Below are positions 19,316-21,897 of a stretch of 21,897 nt of DNA, in pieces. Each line of letters starts with the position of its first letter. The stretch's first letter is position 1. The position numbers and the translations under genes are program-made. Origin of the DNA: Chara braunii (taxonomy: Eukaryota; Streptophyta; Charophyceae; Charales; Characeae); contig BFEA01000301.1 in assembly GCA_003427395.1 (NCBI GenBank), forward strand, positions 1,101,758-1,123,654. The letters are read 5' to 3'. The notes under the pieces are model-generated. The model searched no databases and was not told the origin of the DNA. It was given only the letters and a program-made list of their open reading frames with translations.

Positions 19316-19720
19316 TGGTATGAGTGAAGAAAACATATAAAATGTGACATACGTGCTTAAGTACAATGTCTGTGGTCAAAATTTGCAGTTTGTCATCATC
19401 TATAATATACGCTGTGGTTGCAATAATTGAAGGACACGAGATACTTCATAAGATTATGGACAAAATATGTTGTGCAATGCTGCAAAAAACAATTGAATAA
19501 TCAATGGAGATGAGAAATGGTAGTTAAATATTAAAGTATCATGCATATAAACGAGACATGCAATAAATTATAAAAAGTAAAAAACATATAATTTTGTTAT
19601 ACATACAATCATGTTTGTGGTCATGCAGAACGTGCAGGGCTGTAAAACAAGCGATAATTATTTTTGTAACCGGGGGATAGAAGAGGTGTTGCGGGGCCAA
19701 TGGTTATTGTTATCAATTAA
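19316..19720. other. AT-rich spacer, nothing recognised
   Basis: Strongly AT-rich with many stops in all frames. There are no repeats long enough to name, no RNA gene signature and no ORF above background. It would be compatible with an intron or intergenic DNA. Confidence 0.5.
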
Positions 19721-19909
19721 GCGGTGCCGGAAGCATTAAAAACAATCACGAACGACGGAGCATTTCCATACGAAGATATGTTGATGGTCAAATGTAAAGT
19801 GGAAGAAGCAAAATTACTAATGGTTGTCGTGAGATTCACAGAGGTTGATGTATATGACGTGCAAATTTATGAACAGCAAGGAACGGTGGCAAAGCTGCCA
19901 GACTACTAG
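19721..19909 (+). CDS. Short coding-like block, possible exon
   Basis: This frame runs from just after TAA 19718 to TAG 19907-19909. It has no ATG at its beginning; the first in-frame ATG falls inside. Its 62 or so residues have balanced, protein-like composition (YEDMLMVKCKVEEAKLLMVV, then RFTEVDVYDVQIYEQQ), in clear contrast to the AT-rich flanks. An upstream acceptor, if any, would be weak (ATTAAG). I recognise no family. It sits between two other coding-like blocks on the same strand, so it could be an internal exon or a gene remnant. A chance ORF remains possible. Confidence 0.3.
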   Translation, partial: AVPEALKTITNDGAFPYEDMLMVKCKVEEAKLLMVVVRFTEVDVYDVQIYEQQGTVAKLPDY

Positions 19910-20280
19910 AGTGTTATAAGAGAGTTGTGAAAATTCATGAGGGTAAAAAAACGAAATTGATGCGAGAAGGGAAACAACTTTTAAATTATTCTGCATTAAT
20001 CAAGGAGTTTAGTAACATGCCTCAACCGCCAATTCCTCTGTGCATGTTAGATGGGTCAAAAAATTAATCACAATGGGTGTCAATTTTGAATGTTGTGAAG
20101 AGCATCTGTGGGCAATGGCAGTCGTAATCATGAAGTGAATTATATGCGCACACGCATAAAAACATATTTAATAATTGAGGCATGTTGATTGAATAGACAT
20201 ATATCAACATCCACAAAGTAGAGATGGATGTGAAGAAGGATGCGAGATAAGATATACAACTAGTGGATATTGATCATTGC
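19910..20280. other. AT-rich stretch with short ORF fragments
   Basis: Most frames are closed. A short frame near 20072-20139 (GVNFECCEEHLWAMAVVIMK) looks protein-like but is only about 20 residues. Nothing can be called. Confidence 0.4.
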
Positions 20281-20422
20281 AGTGTGTGTAAGAATGTGTG
20301 TATGTGTGTGTTTTTGTGTGTATGTGTGTGTGTGTGTGTTCGTATGTGTGTGTTCGTATGCGTGCGTGCGTGCATGTGTGTGTGTGTGTGTGTGTGCGTG
20401 CGTGTGTGTATGTGTGTGTGTA
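20281..20422. repeat. (TG)n microsatellite 1
   Basis: Interrupted (TG)n with TATG, TTCG and CGTG variants. It is followed by a T-rich stretch (20459-20476) and a 17-18-base A-run ending at 20515. The minus-strand Thr/His ORF across it is a repeat translation. Confidence 0.95.
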
Positions 20423-20560
20423 CAATGACTCTTTAATAATTGTATGAATGCGTGTACGGTTTTTTCCTTTTTTTCGTTTATTAAGCACGGTCAGTATAAA
20501 AAAAAAAAAAAAAAAGTGACTTAATGTGCACAGTAGTGACAAAATGTAAACATATGCTAT

Positions 20561-20578
20561 ATTATTTTCGTTTTGCAG
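20561..20578 (+). other. Candidate 3' splice acceptor
   Basis: The sequence ATTATTTTCGTTTTGCAG ends in CAG after a T-rich tract, directly upstream of a long frame that is open from 20580. The frame has no ATG before it, and the last upstream stop in frame is at 20547. This is what an intron-exon boundary looks like, but there is no transcript evidence. Confidence 0.55.
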
Positions 20579-21515
20579 GACGAATGTCGACCACAATGCG
20601 TCGCACGATAACGCATCATCGACTGCCACTTCATCACAAGGCAACAATTCAAATACATCAGCCTTGGATCGCATAATATTCGATAAAAATATATGGGAAA
20701 ATGATATCGTCAACATAGACTCTCGCTATTTGCACCTTGTCGGAAATGTCGCGCCGGACGGTGAAATCCCCATGTATTGGGTCATGGGAGACAACGGCAT
20801 AGAGATTCGTCGTGACGACGACAAAAACTTCTGGTACTTGTACTCATTGGAGAAAGAAGTCGACGTGGAACCCGACGGCAAGGACATTACTGAAGACCCT
20901 GTTACACCAACGGAGATGATCGACGCGTGGAAAACATTGTGTGTCAACACTGTCAAGCAACAATGGTCACAGCAAGACAGGAAACACGCCAAACAATGTG
21001 TTTGGTTTTGCATTGGGAAACCACACATACAGTTTCCGATCTTTGTAGATTTTTATGGATGAATCCGGGTGTTGAATCGTAACACCACCGTTGTGACACT
21101 TTTCACAGCGGCCAAGGTGAATGGTAAAAAAATAAACGCGTTATTCATTGCCAGAGAGGAATTTCACAATGGCACACTTACATCTCAAGAAGCATTCATC
21201 AACCCTACAATCGCCAAATCGCTTGGGCGTTTCAAAACTCGAATATCCCATGATCATGCTCTAAGGAAAGAGCTCGAAATGAGGATAGAATGCTTAGTGC
21301 ACAATCAGGTTAATTATCTGTTTGACAATTATGAAGAGATATCATGGACCGTCAAACATCGGAATGACACGTTAGACGTTATTTTCGATAGAAAAACACG
21401 TGGGGAAAAGGTAGCAGTGACATTTTCTACTGGTTGGAGCAGAGACGTGTACGACTGTCCTTACTGTGGCAACAAACATATTCATCTTATACATAGATGC
21501 ATGTGTTTGCAAAGT
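20579..21515 (+). pseudogene. Unrecognised exon-like block with zinc-ribbon-like end and one in-frame TGA
   Basis: From the acceptor at 20578 the frame is open to TGA 21060-21062 and then continues in the same frame into the (TG)n tract. The TGA could be CGA changed at a CpG. The first half begins polar (TNVDHNASHDNASSTATSSQ), then RYLHLVGNVAPDGEIPMYWV and a Trp-rich part (KNFWYLYSLEKEVDV). The second half contains LFTAAKVNGKKINALFIARE and ends with a Cys/His cluster DCPYCGNKHIHLIHRCMC (about 21453-21506), which resembles a zinc ribbon or knuckle. A GTGAGT donor at 21516 would end the exon before the TG repeat. I do not recognise the family. It may share a transcript with the blocks at 18033 and 19721. 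If the TGA is a sequencing error or read through, this is a live gene. Confidence 0.45.
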
Positions 21516-21623
21516 GTGAGTGTGTGTGTGTGTGTGTGTGTTTGTGTGTATTTGTGTGTATGTGTGTGTGTGTGTATGTGTATATGTCTCTATACCTTGA
21601 AGTGTGTATGTGTGTGTGTATAT
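21514..21623. repeat. (TG)n microsatellite 2
   Basis: Interrupted (TG)n with TATG and TTTG variants, beginning at a GTGAGT donor-like site. The Cys-Val-Cys-Val translation in the plus frame is a by-product. Confidence 0.95.
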
Positions 21624-21897
21624 GTTATGCCTGTGTGCAACACACACAGTGTCACGACTACGATACAAAAATGTATGATAATTCCAAAAAAGGATCGTAC
21701 AATACTCGAAAACACACACCAATCAACTGAATAAATTTGTTTGTTACAAAACGAAGCTACTCGTTAGAGAACGAATCAATGATAATTCAGTCGTAGCCAG
21801 AAGTCAAACAGACAAGTAACACACTAAACATGAACAAACAAGTGCAAACTAGCAAAGTATTTATGTTACACTGCACATTACAATAGAATAATGAATG
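21624..21897. other. AT-rich end of window, no gene
   Basis: A short palindromic GTGTGCAACACAC lies near 21632-21644. AATAAA occurs at 21730-21735 and could be a polyadenylation signal for a plus-strand transcript, but such hexamers are common in AT-rich DNA. Nothing else is recognised. Confidence 0.4.

Noticed and set aside
20204-20716. Minus-strand ORF of 170 codons across the first TG microsatellite
   Set aside because: Its centre is a Thr/His repeat from (CA)n and its other part is antisense to a better plus-strand frame with a splice acceptor.
15806-21062. Alternative genetic code with TGA read as Trp
   Set aside because: Trp is also encoded by TGG in the same frames, two interruptions are TAA, there is a frameshift as well, and other TGA sites fit CGA decay better.

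Overview
The window looks like eukaryotic nuclear DNA. It is dominated by satellites, microsatellites and decayed mobile DNA, with long A/T runs, a plausible splice acceptor, and coding stretches that lack bacterial-style start sites. The dense GC-rich hairpin satellites next to (TG)n, (AATC)n and (CTC)n tracts would fit a large, repeat-rich genome such as a charophyte alga, but that assignment is a guess. I see no rRNA, tRNA or CRISPR array, and no intact gene with an obvious housekeeping role.

Layout. (1) Positions 1-3660 and about 9937-13370 are two direct copies of one segmental duplication. Each has a CATG-rich palindromic array, two hairpins, a 33-bp x3 repeat, and one unrecognised protein-like gene of about 334 codons. 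That gene is broken differently in each copy. Copy 1 carries a 279-bp hairpin MITE that copy 2 lacks; copy 2 carries a 113-bp insertion that copy 1 lacks. (2) Positions 3661-6215 are a complex satellite built around a GGTCCGGCG/CGCCGGACC hairpin. (3) Positions 6216-7780 hold (CTC)n/(AATC)n microsatellites around a repeated body of about 230 bp. (4) Positions 7780-9426 are mostly featureless, with one 21-bp x6 repeat. (5) Positions 9427-9972 are a 78-bp x7 array using a related hairpin core. (6) Positions 13741-14826 are a third hairpin satellite with an internal duplication at 496-509 bp spacing.

From 14827 onward the sequence changes character. Positions 15128-17954 hold a decayed transposase-like gene (DUF7869-type RNase-H-like core with DNCGGQNKN and GHTHTDIDAEFS). 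It has one frameshift and several in-frame stops. Downstream on the same strand are three unrecognised coding-like blocks (18033-18843, 19721-19909, 20579 to about 21515). The last follows a good splice acceptor and ends in a zinc-ribbon-like Cys/His cluster. They could be exons of one gene or cargo of the transposon. Tandem 241-bp repeats and (TG)n tracts separate them.

No pathway can be reconstructed. The coherent story is structural: duplication of a composite block, later insertion of small elements, independent decay of the duplicated gene, and repeated growth of hairpin satellites from a similar palindromic core.
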